Source of the DNA: Lysobacterales bacterium | GTDB lineage: Bacteria; Pseudomonadota; Gammaproteobacteria; Xanthomonadales; SZUA-36 | Length of the DNA: 44,259 nucleotides | Direction: 5' to 3' | Assembly (NCBI GenBank): GCA_029935455.1 | Contig: JAOZKI010000013.1 | Span: forward strand, 1-44,259 | In this document: piece by piece, positions 7,944 to 15,570 of the stretch | Numbering within the stretch: position 1 is the stretch's first letter | How the letters are laid out: the number at the start of each line of letters is the position of its first letter | Position numbers and translations under genes: made by a program | Notes under the pieces: model-generated | Told to the model about the DNA's origin: nothing | Seen by the model: only the letters and a program-made list of their open reading frames with translations | Databases searched by the model: none

Positions 7944-8456
7944 ATGAAAAAGCTGCTGATCACCCTGACAACCTGCGCCGGCCTGCTATTAGGCACCGCG
8001 CAGGCCGCACCCATCTGCCCTGATATGACGCCGATGGAATGTTTTTACCGCTATGACCTGAAAACCGCCGCATCCGGCGGCCATCTGGTGGTCGCCCTGG
8101 AACGCCGGGATGGGAGGAATCAGGTTTTGATCCTCGACCTGCGGCGCGATGAAATGTATCAACTGGCCGAGCTCAGCGGTCGGCCTGTTCAATCAGCCAC
8201 CTGGCTGACGGACGAGCGGCTGGAACTGGTTCTGAAGCACGGGAATGCCCGCATCGTACTGGATTACACGGAAGGCACAGAAGGGCCCGAGTTCCGCATC
8301 GTGACCTCCCGCAAACAAGGAAAATTCGCCACCCCTGTCGATTATTACTCCGAGCCCTTGCTGGCGCTGCATCAGCCCCAGCCGCGCGAGGAATTGCATC
8401 GACGCATGACAGAAGCTGCAAGCCAGGTCGAGCAGGTAAAAAACGCCCGCTCATAA
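7944..8456 (+). CDS. secreted protein of unknown function
   Basis: A 170-residue protein with a textbook signal peptide (MKKLL... to AQA at about residue 21), exported to the periplasm. The mature part has two cysteines close together (about residues 25 and 33: ICPDMTPMECFYRY), likely a disulfide, and a beta-rich middle (VLILDLRRDEMYQLAEL, LELVLKHGNARIVLDY) recalling short beta-propeller or lipocalin-like repeats. It ends in a charged helix. I do not recognise the family. The gene is followed after 40 bp by a strong intrinsic terminator. Confidence 0.75.
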   Translation: MKKLLITLTTCAGLLLGTAQAAPICPDMTPMECFYRYDLKTAASGGHLVVALERRDGRNQVLILDLRRDEMYQLAELSGRPVQSATWLTDERLELVLKHGNARIVLDYTEGTEGPEFRIVTSRKQGKFATPVDYYSEPLLALHQPQPREELHRRMTEAASQVEQVKNARS

Positions 8457-8495
8457 TGAGGCAGAACCACTCGACGGTGGCATGGCAGTTAAAGT

Positions 8496-8527
8496 AAAAA
8501 AGCACCCTTTTTAGGGTGCTTTTTTTA
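8496..8527 (+). terminator. intrinsic terminator after the secreted-protein gene
   Basis: An 8-bp stem AGCACCCT/AGGGTGCT (8501-8508 with 8513-8520) has a TTTT loop and is followed by a run of seven T. An A-rich stretch on the other side could let it work in the minus direction too. Confidence 0.9.
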
Positions 8528-8530
8528 TTT

Positions 8531-8921
8531 TGACGTATTTTAACAGCAGATAATTGCTCTCTAGCGCGGTTAAACGGGTGCTATTCAGCCCTGAAACGCG
8601 AACTTTACACCCTGCGAGACAGCACCCCTCGTCTAAAAGACCAGTAAATGCACAATCAATTATTTTATAGACCAAAGACTATTTTTTGATGCTTTTATCA
8701 GCATTTAAATGGTTTTTCATCGCACGCAAGACCCCTGGCATGCCAGCACGGCTACGGGAAATACCGAGCTCTGGTCTAAAGCAGGTGCCGCCGCCGCGTA
8801 TATACAGATTCTAAAAGCGTCTAAAAGTACCTAAAAGCGTCAATAAAATCGAACTTTCTTTCTTTGGGTCGGTTTGGCAGCGATGCGGCAACCACCGCAC
8901 TGAACACCACCAGCAGGCGGC
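8531..8921. other. AT-richer gene-free stretch between convergent genes
   Basis: These 391 bp carry no credible gene and are visibly richer in A and T than the surroundings. They contain five same-strand copies of the short word TCTAAA(A)G or its close form, the last three as tandem decamers (listed separately). Since the flanking genes converge here, no promoter is expected, so the repeats need another explanation, such as relic mobile DNA or a protein-binding cluster. Confidence 0.5.
8811..8840 (+). repeat. three tandem decamers CTAAAAGCGT
   Basis: Three adjacent 10-bp units read CTAAAAGCGT, CTAAAAGTAC, CTAAAAGCGT. Related single words occur at 8631 (GTCTAAAAG) and 8773 (GTCTAAAG), all in the same orientation. 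They look like iteron or protein-binding repeats, but no replication or recombinase gene is nearby. Confidence 0.6.
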
Positions 8922-10244
8922 TCACTGATCACCCATAAGCTCCATCAAAGCCACAACCGTTGACTCCACACCGACACGCACGGACGGCTCTGGGGCGACT
9001 TTGAAGAAGGGCGAATGATGTCCGGCAACCGCCGGCCCACCCTGCTCGGCCGCATCAAACCATTCCTGAAGCGTGCCACCAACTGCCCAGTACACCGTCG
9101 GAATGCTGGGATCAACGGTGAAGAAAGGAAAATCCTCCGCGCCCATGCCCTTATTGGGACGAAACTGCACCGCATCGGGCCCCATGGCCTCAGCCCAGGC
9201 ACCTTTGAGTCGCTGGGCAAGTTCCGGCGTGTTGGTGGTCGGTGGCACGAAATCCGGGCTCACGATCATTTCAGGCAATTTGTCTTCCGGCACGCCAGCG
9301 GCACGCGCCGTATTTTCCGCGATGCGCTGGATCCCGCTCAGCAGCAGTTCGCGGGTCTCCGGGCTGGTATTACGAACCGTTAGCTGCAATTGCGCGCGGT
9401 CCGAGATGATGTTGTGCTTGGTGCCCGCGTGAAAAGACCCGACGGTAACGACGCCCGGGTCACGAGGCGGCAACTCACGGGACACCAGCGTTTGCAGCGC
9501 CAGCACAATCTGGCTGGCCAGTACGATGGGGTCCTTGGTCTGATGGGGACTGGCACCATGCCCGCCCACACCGTGCACAATCAGGTCTACCGAATCAGCG
9601 CCCGCGTAAGGACTGCCTTCGGTGACATTCACGACGCCGGCCGGATCATTGGCCGATACATGAAACGCCAGCGCGTAATCCGGCTTACCAAAGCGCTCCC
9701 AGATACCATCAGCACGCATGGCTTTGGCGCCCGCTCCGGTTTCTTCTGCGGGCTGCACGATCAGCATCAAGGTGCCCTGCCAGGCATCCGTGCGCTGCGC
9801 CATCTGCCGCGCCGTGCCGACCAGGCTGGTGATATGAACATCGTGGCCACAAGCGTGCATGGTGTGCACTTCCTTACCGGTGATCGGGCTGCGCTGCTGC
9901 TTGACCGAGGCATATTCGAGCCCAGACTGCTCCTGCACGGGCAGCCCATCCATATCGGCGCGCATCATGACCAGGGGGCCATCGCCATTCTCAAATAGCG
10001 CAACCAGCCCGGTACCGCCCACGCCTTCAACGACTTCGAAGCCCGCATCCCTCAGCTCAATGGCCATTCGGGCAGCGGTTTCTGTCTCAATGGTGGACAG
10101 CTCCGGGTTGCGGTGGAAGTGCTCAAATAGTGGTCCGAGGTACTGGTCGTAGTCAGCTTTTACGCTGGTGGCCAGTTCGTTGGCCAGCAGCGGCTGGGCA
10201 AGAAATAAAACGGTGGCAGTAATGGCAAGCGGCATGTTGCGCAT
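8922..10244 (-). CDS. secreted M20D-family amidohydrolase/metallopeptidase
   Basis: A 440-residue enzyme with a signal peptide (about residues 1-21, ending LLA). The core is that of M20D amidohydrolases (hippurate hydrolase/aminoacylase type): FHRNPELS, ADMDGLPVQE, MHACGHDVH for the dinuclear metal site, EETGAGAKAM with the catalytic glutamate, then the lid domain (GVGGHGASPHQ) and a C-terminal GAEDF motif. It should hydrolyse N-acyl amino acids or similar amides in the periplasm. The ATG at 10244 has AAAGGAA at good distance. It forms a possible two-gene unit with the small lipoprotein upstream. The pair lies between two unusual repeat regions, so a mobile origin is conceivable, but its codon use looks like the rest of the window. 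Confidence 0.9.
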   Translation of the reverse strand: MRNMPLAITATVLFLAQPLLANELATSVKADYDQYLGPLFEHFHRNPELSTIETETAARMAIELRDAGFEVVEGVGGTGLVALFENGDGPLVMMRADMDGLPVQEQSGLEYASVKQQRSPITGKEVHTMHACGHDVHITSLVGTARQMAQRTDAWQGTLMLIVQPAEETGAGAKAMRADGIWERFGKPDYALAFHVSANDPAGVVNVTEGSPYAGADSVDLIVHGVGGHGASPHQTKDPIVLASQIVLALQTLVSRELPPRDPGVVTVGSFHAGTKHNIISDRAQLQLTVRNTSPETRELLLSGIQRIAENTARAAGVPEDKLPEMIVSPDFVPPTTNTPELAQRLKGAWAEAMGPDAVQFRPNKGMGAEDFPFFTVDPSIPTVYWAVGGTLQEWFDAAEQGGPAVAGHHSPFFKVAPEPSVRVGVESTVVALMELMGDQ

Positions 10245-10334
10245 GGCGAATTCCTTTTGAAACCTGTTTAGAGTGTAGCCAATCGAGCCGGCCAGGTAGA
10301 GTGAGCGGGCAGGGGGCTGGCATGCCTCGGCAGT

Positions 10335-10586
10335 TCAGTCGCGCTGTTCTGCCGTGCAATATGCGTCGAACGCCGCCCGCGTATCGTCGAAATTGGCCGT
10401 TCGGGCCAGCTCCCAGGGACGCTCGCAACGGTTGCTGGCGGCGCACCACTCATATCCCGCAGAAGCAATGCAACCAAACTCATCCCGGTCGGCACCTGGA
10501 GGCTCAGGCGTGGAGCCCGGTGCCGGATTATCCCCGCACCCGGTCAGCGCGAAACACAGGGCGAAAACAGGCATAAATCTGAGCAT
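10335..10586 (-). CDS. small cysteine-rich lipoprotein
   Basis: An 83-residue protein with a lipoprotein signal (MLRFMPVFALCFALTGC; lipobox LTGC with the acylated Cys at about 17). It is probably anchored in the outer membrane, since Gly-Asp follows the Cys at +2/+3. The Asp is at +3 rather than +2, so an inner-membrane retention signal is not indicated. The mature part has a compact pattern GCIASAGYEWCAASNRCERPWE. The C-x(n)-SAGY-x-WC-x(n)-C-x-RPWE pattern is shared by many short bacterial exported proteins of unknown function and likely forms disulfides. A start 15 bp upstream (10601) is possible. It precedes the M20 gene by 90 bp on the same strand. Confidence 0.75.
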   Translation of the reverse strand: MLRFMPVFALCFALTGCGDNPAPGSTPEPPGADRDEFGCIASAGYEWCAASNRCERPWELARTANFDDTRAAFDAYCTAEQRD

Positions 10587-10813
10587 GGGGTCGGGTCTCA
10601 TGAGCGAATCCTATGAGTATAGCGCGGTGACCGCTGGCGATCGGGGCCGGCGCAAGCAACCGGACCAGCAGGCCGAACAGGAGCGACAGGGCCCGTGTGA
10701 GACTGAACTGTCGGTGGATCGGGCGACGGGCTCATCATGGCCGCGCCAGACCTTTGGCGCAGGCGGCAGCGGCACAAGCGATCCTGTTCCTGCAGAAAAA
10801 TCGTAGGAAAAAC

Positions 10814-10902
10814 TGGCTTTAGACATTGTGGCAAATCGTCTTTAGACAGATTGGCAGGCTGGCTTTAGACAAATTGGCACAATGGCTCTAGCCAGATTTG
10901 CA
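10814..10902 (+). repeat. four 20-bp repeats with exact 23-bp period
   Basis: Units start at 10814, 10837, 10860 and 10883. The consensus is TGGCTTTAGACAAATTGGCA. Unit 3 equals it, units 1 and 2 differ at a few positions, and unit 4 is more diverged (CTAGCC in the core). Spacers are 3 nt and unrelated. About two helical turns per repeat puts all sites on the same DNA face. This is the layout of multiple transposase-binding sites at the ends of IS21-family or Tn7/Tn5053-type elements, but no transposase gene is present. The remaining part of the gap (10587-10813) holds nothing else I recognise. Confidence 0.8.
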
Positions 10903-10948
10903 GACCTCAGCCACCATTGACGCGCGCTCTTTGCTATCTGAAGCGCGC

Positions 10949-11830
10949 TCAATGGGGCCGGAATTCCCGCCAGGCAGCGAACACCTGGGCTGGGGCCTCA
11001 AACTGGGGGTAGTGGCCGATGCCGGGCAGCGCGCGGGTAGCTGGCGCGGGCACGTGCTGCGCATAGGCTTCCAGCGCATGCTGACCCGAAACAGGATCTT
11101 CCAATCCATTAATCAGACACTGTGGTACCTGCCTCTGTTGCAAAGCCCCCAACCAGCGAGCCTCGTAATCGCGCCGCTCCGCCATGTAGGCGATGAGTCG
11201 ATGCTGCACGCGGCGCCCGCCATTGTGCGTCAGCAAACGCCAAAAACGGTCGAGCTCTAATGCATCAGGCTGGGTCTGGGCACCAAAAACCGCGCTGAAG
11301 CTGCGGCCAAAGGCACGCTTTGACATGCCCAGGGCCAGTAAGGGACCGAGCGGCCCGGCCAGCAAGCGCTGGATCATGCGCGGGCGATGGGCGCTAGGAA
11401 TCAAACCACCATTGAGATAGCAGACGGAACGGATCTGAAACGATAAAACCCCGTCCTGTTGTCGCGCCATCAGTTCCTGACCGACCGTATCACCAAGGTC
11501 GTGACATAGAAGATGCACATCTTTTAATAGGCGCTGGCTAACAACAGATTCGATTAAATCGGCCTGCTCCATCACCCGATAGTGGTGCCCCCGGGGCTTG
11601 TCGCTGAAACCGAAACCCAGCATGTCCGGTGCCAGGGCGCGATGCTCCCTGGTCAAGTCTGGCCAGAGTCGGGACCAATCCCAGGAAGCGGTGGGAAAAC
11701 CGTGTAAACAGAGCACGGCCGGGCCGGCACCCGCATCGGCAAGGAACAGGCGATGCGGACCATACTGTTCCAGACGGCCTTGCTGATACCAGGCCGTCAG
11801 GCCGAGTGCCCCTGCTGCGCGCGCCGTCAT
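10949..11830 (-). CDS. alpha/beta-hydrolase resembling MEST (PEG1)
   Basis: A 293-residue alpha/beta-hydrolase. The oxyanion-loop motif HGFP is at about 43-46. The nucleophile elbow LLCHDLGDTVGQEL puts Asp111 where serine hydrolases have Ser. The acid is probably D245 (LEDPVSG) and the histidine H273 (GIGHYPQFE). An Asp nucleophile is typical of epoxide hydrolases and haloalkane dehalogenases. The closest remembered pattern is the vertebrate MEST protein: HDLGD..QEL, LNGGLIPSAHRP, the FG/VFG cap region, and HYPQFE. The physiological substrate is unknown. The ATG at 11830 is chosen; a TTG at 11857 in frame also exists, and neither has a strong ribosome binding site. It is cytoplasmic by sequence. 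Confidence 0.85.
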   Translation of the reverse strand: MTARAAGALGLTAWYQQGRLEQYGPHRLFLADAGAGPAVLCLHGFPTASWDWSRLWPDLTREHRALAPDMLGFGFSDKPRGHHYRVMEQADLIESVVSQRLLKDVHLLCHDLGDTVGQELMARQQDGVLSFQIRSVCYLNGGLIPSAHRPRMIQRLLAGPLGPLLALGMSKRAFGRSFSAVFGAQTQPDALELDRFWRLLTHNGGRRVQHRLIAYMAERRDYEARWLGALQQRQVPQCLINGLEDPVSGQHALEAYAQHVPAPATRALPGIGHYPQFEAPAQVFAAWREFRPH

Positions 11831-12191
11831 AGACCGATTGACCCTGAGCTCCAGCAACGGCTACCCGCACCCGACGCTGCCACTGCAAACAGAGCACCAG
11901 CGGGCTGCAAGCGGGTGGCCAACACAGGCATCCAGCAGTCAGGCATTATGCGCGCGTTTTCTGACTTCATGGGCCATCAGGATCGAGTGCGACGTAGGAC
12001 AACATAGCACAAGCACTTTGCACCACTGGCCACGCTGCGTGCCCGCCTGCGAGCAGGCGAGGGCATGCTGCGCTTGAGCGGCATGGGCCGGGCATGTTAA
12101 CCACGCCAGGATCCACATTGTGTTTACCCTTACGCTTGCCCCGGACCGGACGTGCGGGTAGCTTAGGCGCCTGTTCTTTTGGACCGCCGGT
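11831..12191. other. gene-free region between divergent genes
   Basis: These 361 bp separate the divergent hydrolase and TonB-C genes and should hold both promoters. I see no clear -35/-10 pair. The only structure is a 16-bp palindrome at 12044-12059 (CGCCTGC-GA-GCAGGCG), possibly an operator or a cruciform-prone site. Confidence 0.4.
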
Positions 12192-13295
12192 ATGAAAAAT
12201 CACACGTTATCACTTAGCCTCGCCGTAGCACTCGGTCTCACGACCCTGAGCACCGACCTCCAGGCGCAAGACCAGGAAGCCTTCGACAAGGCCTATGGCG
12301 CGTTTCAGGCCGCCGTCGCAGCACGGCAAATGCAGGAAGCGGCCCAACTTGGTGCTGAAGCCTATGCCGCTGGACAGCTGCTGTTCGACAACGGCAGCCC
12401 GGAACTGGCCAAGCTCACGCTGAATTACGGGCGCGCTGTGCTGGCCACGGGCCGCGGACCGGAAGCATCAGAAATCCTGTTAAGTGCGCTAAACCAGTCC
12501 AAAGCCGCCTTTGGTGAGGACAGCAAAGAACTGATCCCGGTATATGTCAGTCTGGCCGAGGCTTTTGCCACCAGCAGTGGTCGTGGCAGCGCCACGGAAC
12601 AGAACCAAGCATTCAACGAGGCCGCCAGACTCACAGCGCTGCATCAAGGCGCGGAAAGTCAGGCCGCGGGAGTCACCGAACTCAAGGCCGGCATGACTTT
12701 GCTGGACCGGGCCCAATCCCCACTGGCGGGCCCGCATCTTGAGCGCGCTCACAGCATCCTTGCAGTCGCGCTCGGCAGCAACCACGCCCTGACCGGTCAG
12801 GCCGCTTTCTATCTGGCCAAATTCGCACTGGCCAGCAACGATCTGGAAACAGCCGCCGACTGGCTAACGACCGCCATCGCTACCTTTACCGACCCGGCGC
12901 GACCACAAAACCAATTGGAGTTCTCTGCCCATTTACTAAACGTGCAGACCCTGGAGGGACTGGGGCGCAGCGAAGTGGCAACGGCCAGCGCACAAGCCAT
13001 CGGGCGGGCCCGGGGGAACACCGAAGCCGTCGACTTGCAGCCGCTCTACACGGTCTCACCGCGCCTGGCTGCCGACGTCGAGCAAAAGCAGGGCACTGCG
13101 ACCATCAGTTTCATGATTGACGCCAGCGGACGCGTGCAACAGGCAGAAGTCACCGAATCAACGGTGGGAGAAACGGTGGAGCAAGCCTCCCTGGAAGCCA
13201 TTTCTCGGTGGCGCTTTGCGCCTCGCTTCGAAGATGGCAAACCCGTCCCTCAGGAAGCCTCACAAACCCTGAACTTCGGACCGCGACAGAACTGA
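12192..13295 (+). CDS. exported TPR-like protein with C-terminal TonB domain
   Basis: A 367-residue protein with a signal peptide (to about residue 26, LQAQ). A helical region of TPR-like repeats (about 30-270) has paired helices rich in Ala, Leu and Gly. The C-terminal TonB domain is at about 285-365 (VEQKQGTATISFMIDASGRV, VEQASLEAISRWRFAPRFEDGKPV). TonB itself carries an uncleaved N-terminal anchor and a proline-rich spacer. This protein has neither, so it is more likely a periplasmic protein using the TonB-C fold for protein contact than an energy transducer. No ExbB/ExbD genes are nearby. It ends 21 bp from the convergent DUF808 gene. Confidence 0.75.
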   Translation: MKNHTLSLSLAVALGLTTLSTDLQAQDQEAFDKAYGAFQAAVAARQMQEAAQLGAEAYAAGQLLFDNGSPELAKLTLNYGRAVLATGRGPEASEILLSALNQSKAAFGEDSKELIPVYVSLAEAFATSSGRGSATEQNQAFNEAARLTALHQGAESQAAGVTELKAGMTLLDRAQSPLAGPHLERAHSILAVALGSNHALTGQAAFYLAKFALASNDLETAADWLTTAIATFTDPARPQNQLEFSAHLLNVQTLEGLGRSEVATASAQAIGRARGNTEAVDLQPLYTVSPRLAADVEQKQGTATISFMIDASGRVQQAEVTESTVGETVEQASLEAISRWRFAPRFEDGKPVPQEASQTLNFGPRQN

Positions 13296-13296
13296 T

Positions 13297-13316
13297 CCGG
13301 TGAATCTGGGCACCGG
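13297..13316. terminator. short hairpin between convergent stops
   Basis: CCGGTG (13297-13302) pairs with CACCGG (13311-13316), filling exactly the space between the stop codons of the TonB-C and DUF808 genes. There is no U-tract on either side, so termination by this structure alone is uncertain. Confidence 0.35.
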
Positions 13317-14240
13317 TCAGTCGGCCGGCTGCCGGCTGGAGCGGAAGAACCTGCCCCCTACGTTCAGAACGCCGATGAGCAAGGCGCCGGTCAGCACGCC
13401 GATAGCACCGGTATAGAGCAGGCCGACGAGTGTCGACAACAGGCCACTGGCAACCATGGCCTGCAGGGACTCCTGCAGGTGATGCAGGGCCGGAATGCCG
13501 TGCGCAATAATGCCGCCACCCACCAGGAACATGGCGATGGTGCCGGCTATGGACAGAAACTTCATCAAACGCGGGGCAAATGCCAGGATGCCACGACCCA
13601 GCGCTGGCAGCACACGCCCGGAGCGCTGACTAAGCGCCAAACCCAGGTCGTCCAGCTTAACGATGCCCGCCACCAGGCCATAAACGCCGATGGTCATAAT
13701 GGCTGCTATGGCACACAAAACGCCGATCTGTGTGCCGAGACTGGCGCTGGCCACCGTGCCCAGGGAAATCACGATGATCTCCGCGGACAAGATAAAGTCG
13801 GTGCGCACGGCCCCCTGAATCTTCGCCGCTTCCAGCGCGGCAAGGTCCACCGCCGGATCGAGTAGCGCCGCCTCCATATCGGCCGCCTGTGCGTCTGCAT
13901 GACTATTCGGTAACAGCTTGTGGGCGACTTTCTCCATGCCCTCAAAACATAGAAAACCGCCACCCAGCATCAATACCGGGGTGATCGCCCAGGGCGCCAG
14001 AACACTCAGAATCAGCGCTGCGGGCACCAGTATGGCCTTGTTGACCAGAGAGCCCTTGGCCACGGCCCAGACCACCGGCAGCTCGCGCGCTGCACTAACG
14101 CCGGAAACCTGTTCTGCGTTAACCGCAAGATCATCGCCCAGCACGCCGGCGGTCTTTTTGGCTGCCACCTTGGTCATCACGGACACGTCGTCCAGAACCG
14201 TCGCAATGTCGTCGAGCAGGGCAAGCAGGCTGGTGGCCAT
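13317..14240 (-). CDS. DUF808 (YedI-like) inner-membrane protein
   Basis: A 307-residue membrane protein matching DUF808/YedI from its N-terminal signature (MATSLLALLDDIATVLDDVS, then MTKVAAKKTAGVLGDDLAVNA) to the end. It has about six to seven membrane segments and the conserved ELPVVWAVAKGSLVNK and GGGFLCFEG stretches. The function is unknown; the family is restricted to bacteria and sits in the inner membrane. The ATG at 14240 is chosen because it gives the family's standard N-terminus; the open frame continues 24 codons upstream without support. It faces the nucleoside transporter gene divergently with a 114-bp gap. Confidence 0.92.
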   Translation of the reverse strand: MATSLLALLDDIATVLDDVSVMTKVAAKKTAGVLGDDLAVNAEQVSGVSAARELPVVWAVAKGSLVNKAILVPAALILSVLAPWAITPVLMLGGGFLCFEGMEKVAHKLLPNSHADAQAADMEAALLDPAVDLAALEAAKIQGAVRTDFILSAEIIVISLGTVASASLGTQIGVLCAIAAIMTIGVYGLVAGIVKLDDLGLALSQRSGRVLPALGRGILAFAPRLMKFLSIAGTIAMFLVGGGIIAHGIPALHHLQESLQAMVASGLLSTLVGLLYTGAIGVLTGALLIGVLNVGGRFFRSSRQPAD

Positions 14241-14354
14241 GATCCTAATGACTCCCGTTAAACTGAGGCTACCGTGCCAGAAGCCCCCGCAGACTACAAC
14301 GAGCGAACACACGAGACCCTACGCCGGTAGCCTGTGCAGGTTAGAATCGGAGCC

Positions 14355-15557
14355 ATGCCCGATCTCCTGCGCGCACCGCTGGCCATCATCGTTCTCCTGT
14401 TCCTGGGCTGGCTCCTGTCCAGCAACCGGCGCGAGATCGTTTGGCGCAGCGTCGGCTGGGGATTAGCGCTGCAGGTGCTGTTGGCAGTGCTGGTGCTCAA
14501 AACCGGCCCCGGCCAGGCCGCCATGAACTTTGCCAATCACCTGATTACGGCGCTGGTAGAAACCGCCGAAGTCGGCGCTGAGTTTGTCTTCGGCGAGAAC
14601 TACGCCGAGCACTGGGTGGCCTTTGCGGTACCCAGCACCATCATTTTTTTCAGCGCCCTGATGGCGGTGCTTTATCACCTTGGCGTGCTGCAGTGGGTGG
14701 TGCGCCTTATGGCTTTGGTGGTGGTGCGTGTGTTGCCCGTTTCCGGCGCGGAAGCCCTGGCCGCCTGTGCCAATGTCTTTATTGGCAATACCGAGTCGCC
14801 GCTGATGATCAAACCCTATTTGAAACGCATGACCGAGGCGGAACTGACCACGGTTATGCTCAGCGGCTTCGCCACCATATCGGGCGGCATGATGGCAGTC
14901 TACGTCGGTTTTGGGGCCCAGGCGGGTTATTTACTCACCGCCTCACTAATGGCTGCGCCGGCGAGCCTCATGATGGCCAAAATCCTGTGCCCGGAGACAG
15001 GCCAGCCAGAGACGCGGGCCGGTCAGCGCGTGGCCATGGAGCGCACGGAGGTCAATATGTTCGCCGCCCTCTGCAGCGGTGCGGCCACCGGCGCGCGACT
15101 GGCTATCAACGTATTGGCCATGCTGATCGCCTTTATCTCTTTGGCTGCGCTACTTAACCTGCTTCTCAGCCTGCTACCAGCGGTTAGCGGTGCACCGCTC
15201 ACGGTAGAACGCATGCTGGGCTGGGCCTTTAGCCCCCTGGCCTGGCTGATCGGCGCGGAAGGGCGTGATGCGCTGGCCGTGGGCCAACTGCTGGGCGTGA
15301 AGCTGTTTCTGGGCGAGTTTCTGGCCTATCTGCAACTGGGAGACATGGCCGGCGAACTTTCAGATAAATCCTACGCGATCGCAACCTTTGCCCTGTGTGG
15401 CTTTGGCAACTTTGTGGCGGTGGGTATTCAAATCGGCGGTATTGGCAGCCTGGTGGAGAGCCGGCGCGATGACCTGGCCCGGCTGGGGCTGCGCGCCATG
15501 CTGGGCGGCACGCTGGTCACGCTGATGACCGCCACCATTGCAGGTGTGCTGCTTTGA
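14355..15557 (+). CDS. CNT-family concentrative nucleoside transporter (NupC-like)
   Basis: A 400-residue inner-membrane transporter. The CNT hallmarks are present: IGNTESPLMIKPYL (about 148-161, nucleoside and ion contact), the repeated mirror motif near the C-terminus (YAIATFALCGFGNFVAVGIQIGGIG), and two inverted-repeat halves with helical hairpins. It imports nucleosides with sodium or protons. Start at ATG 14355, with GGAG just upstream. The stop lies 13 bp before the GTG of the downstream DMT exporter gene, so they probably share a transcript. Nucleoside uptake in the same window as psuG suggests nucleoside salvage, though the genes are 11 kb apart. Confidence 0.92.
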   Translation: MPDLLRAPLAIIVLLFLGWLLSSNRREIVWRSVGWGLALQVLLAVLVLKTGPGQAAMNFANHLITALVETAEVGAEFVFGENYAEHWVAFAVPSTIIFFSALMAVLYHLGVLQWVVRLMALVVVRVLPVSGAEALAACANVFIGNTESPLMIKPYLKRMTEAELTTVMLSGFATISGGMMAVYVGFGAQAGYLLTASLMAAPASLMMAKILCPETGQPETRAGQRVAMERTEVNMFAALCSGAATGARLAINVLAMLIAFISLAALLNLLLSLLPAVSGAPLTVERMLGWAFSPLAWLIGAEGRDALAVGQLLGVKLFLGEFLAYLQLGDMAGELSDKSYAIATFALCGFGNFVAVGIQIGGIGSLVESRRDDLARLGLRAMLGGTLVTLMTATIAGVLL

Positions 15558-15570
15558 AGGCGCCATAGCG

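Noticed and set aside
10814-10902. The four repeats as a CRISPR array.
   Set aside because: The spacers are only 3 nt and there are no cas genes; the layout is of binding sites, not of repeat-spacer units.
12044-12059. The 16-bp palindrome as a terminator or LexA box.
   Set aside because: It has no U-tract, and the LexA pattern (CTG-N10-CAG) does not fit.
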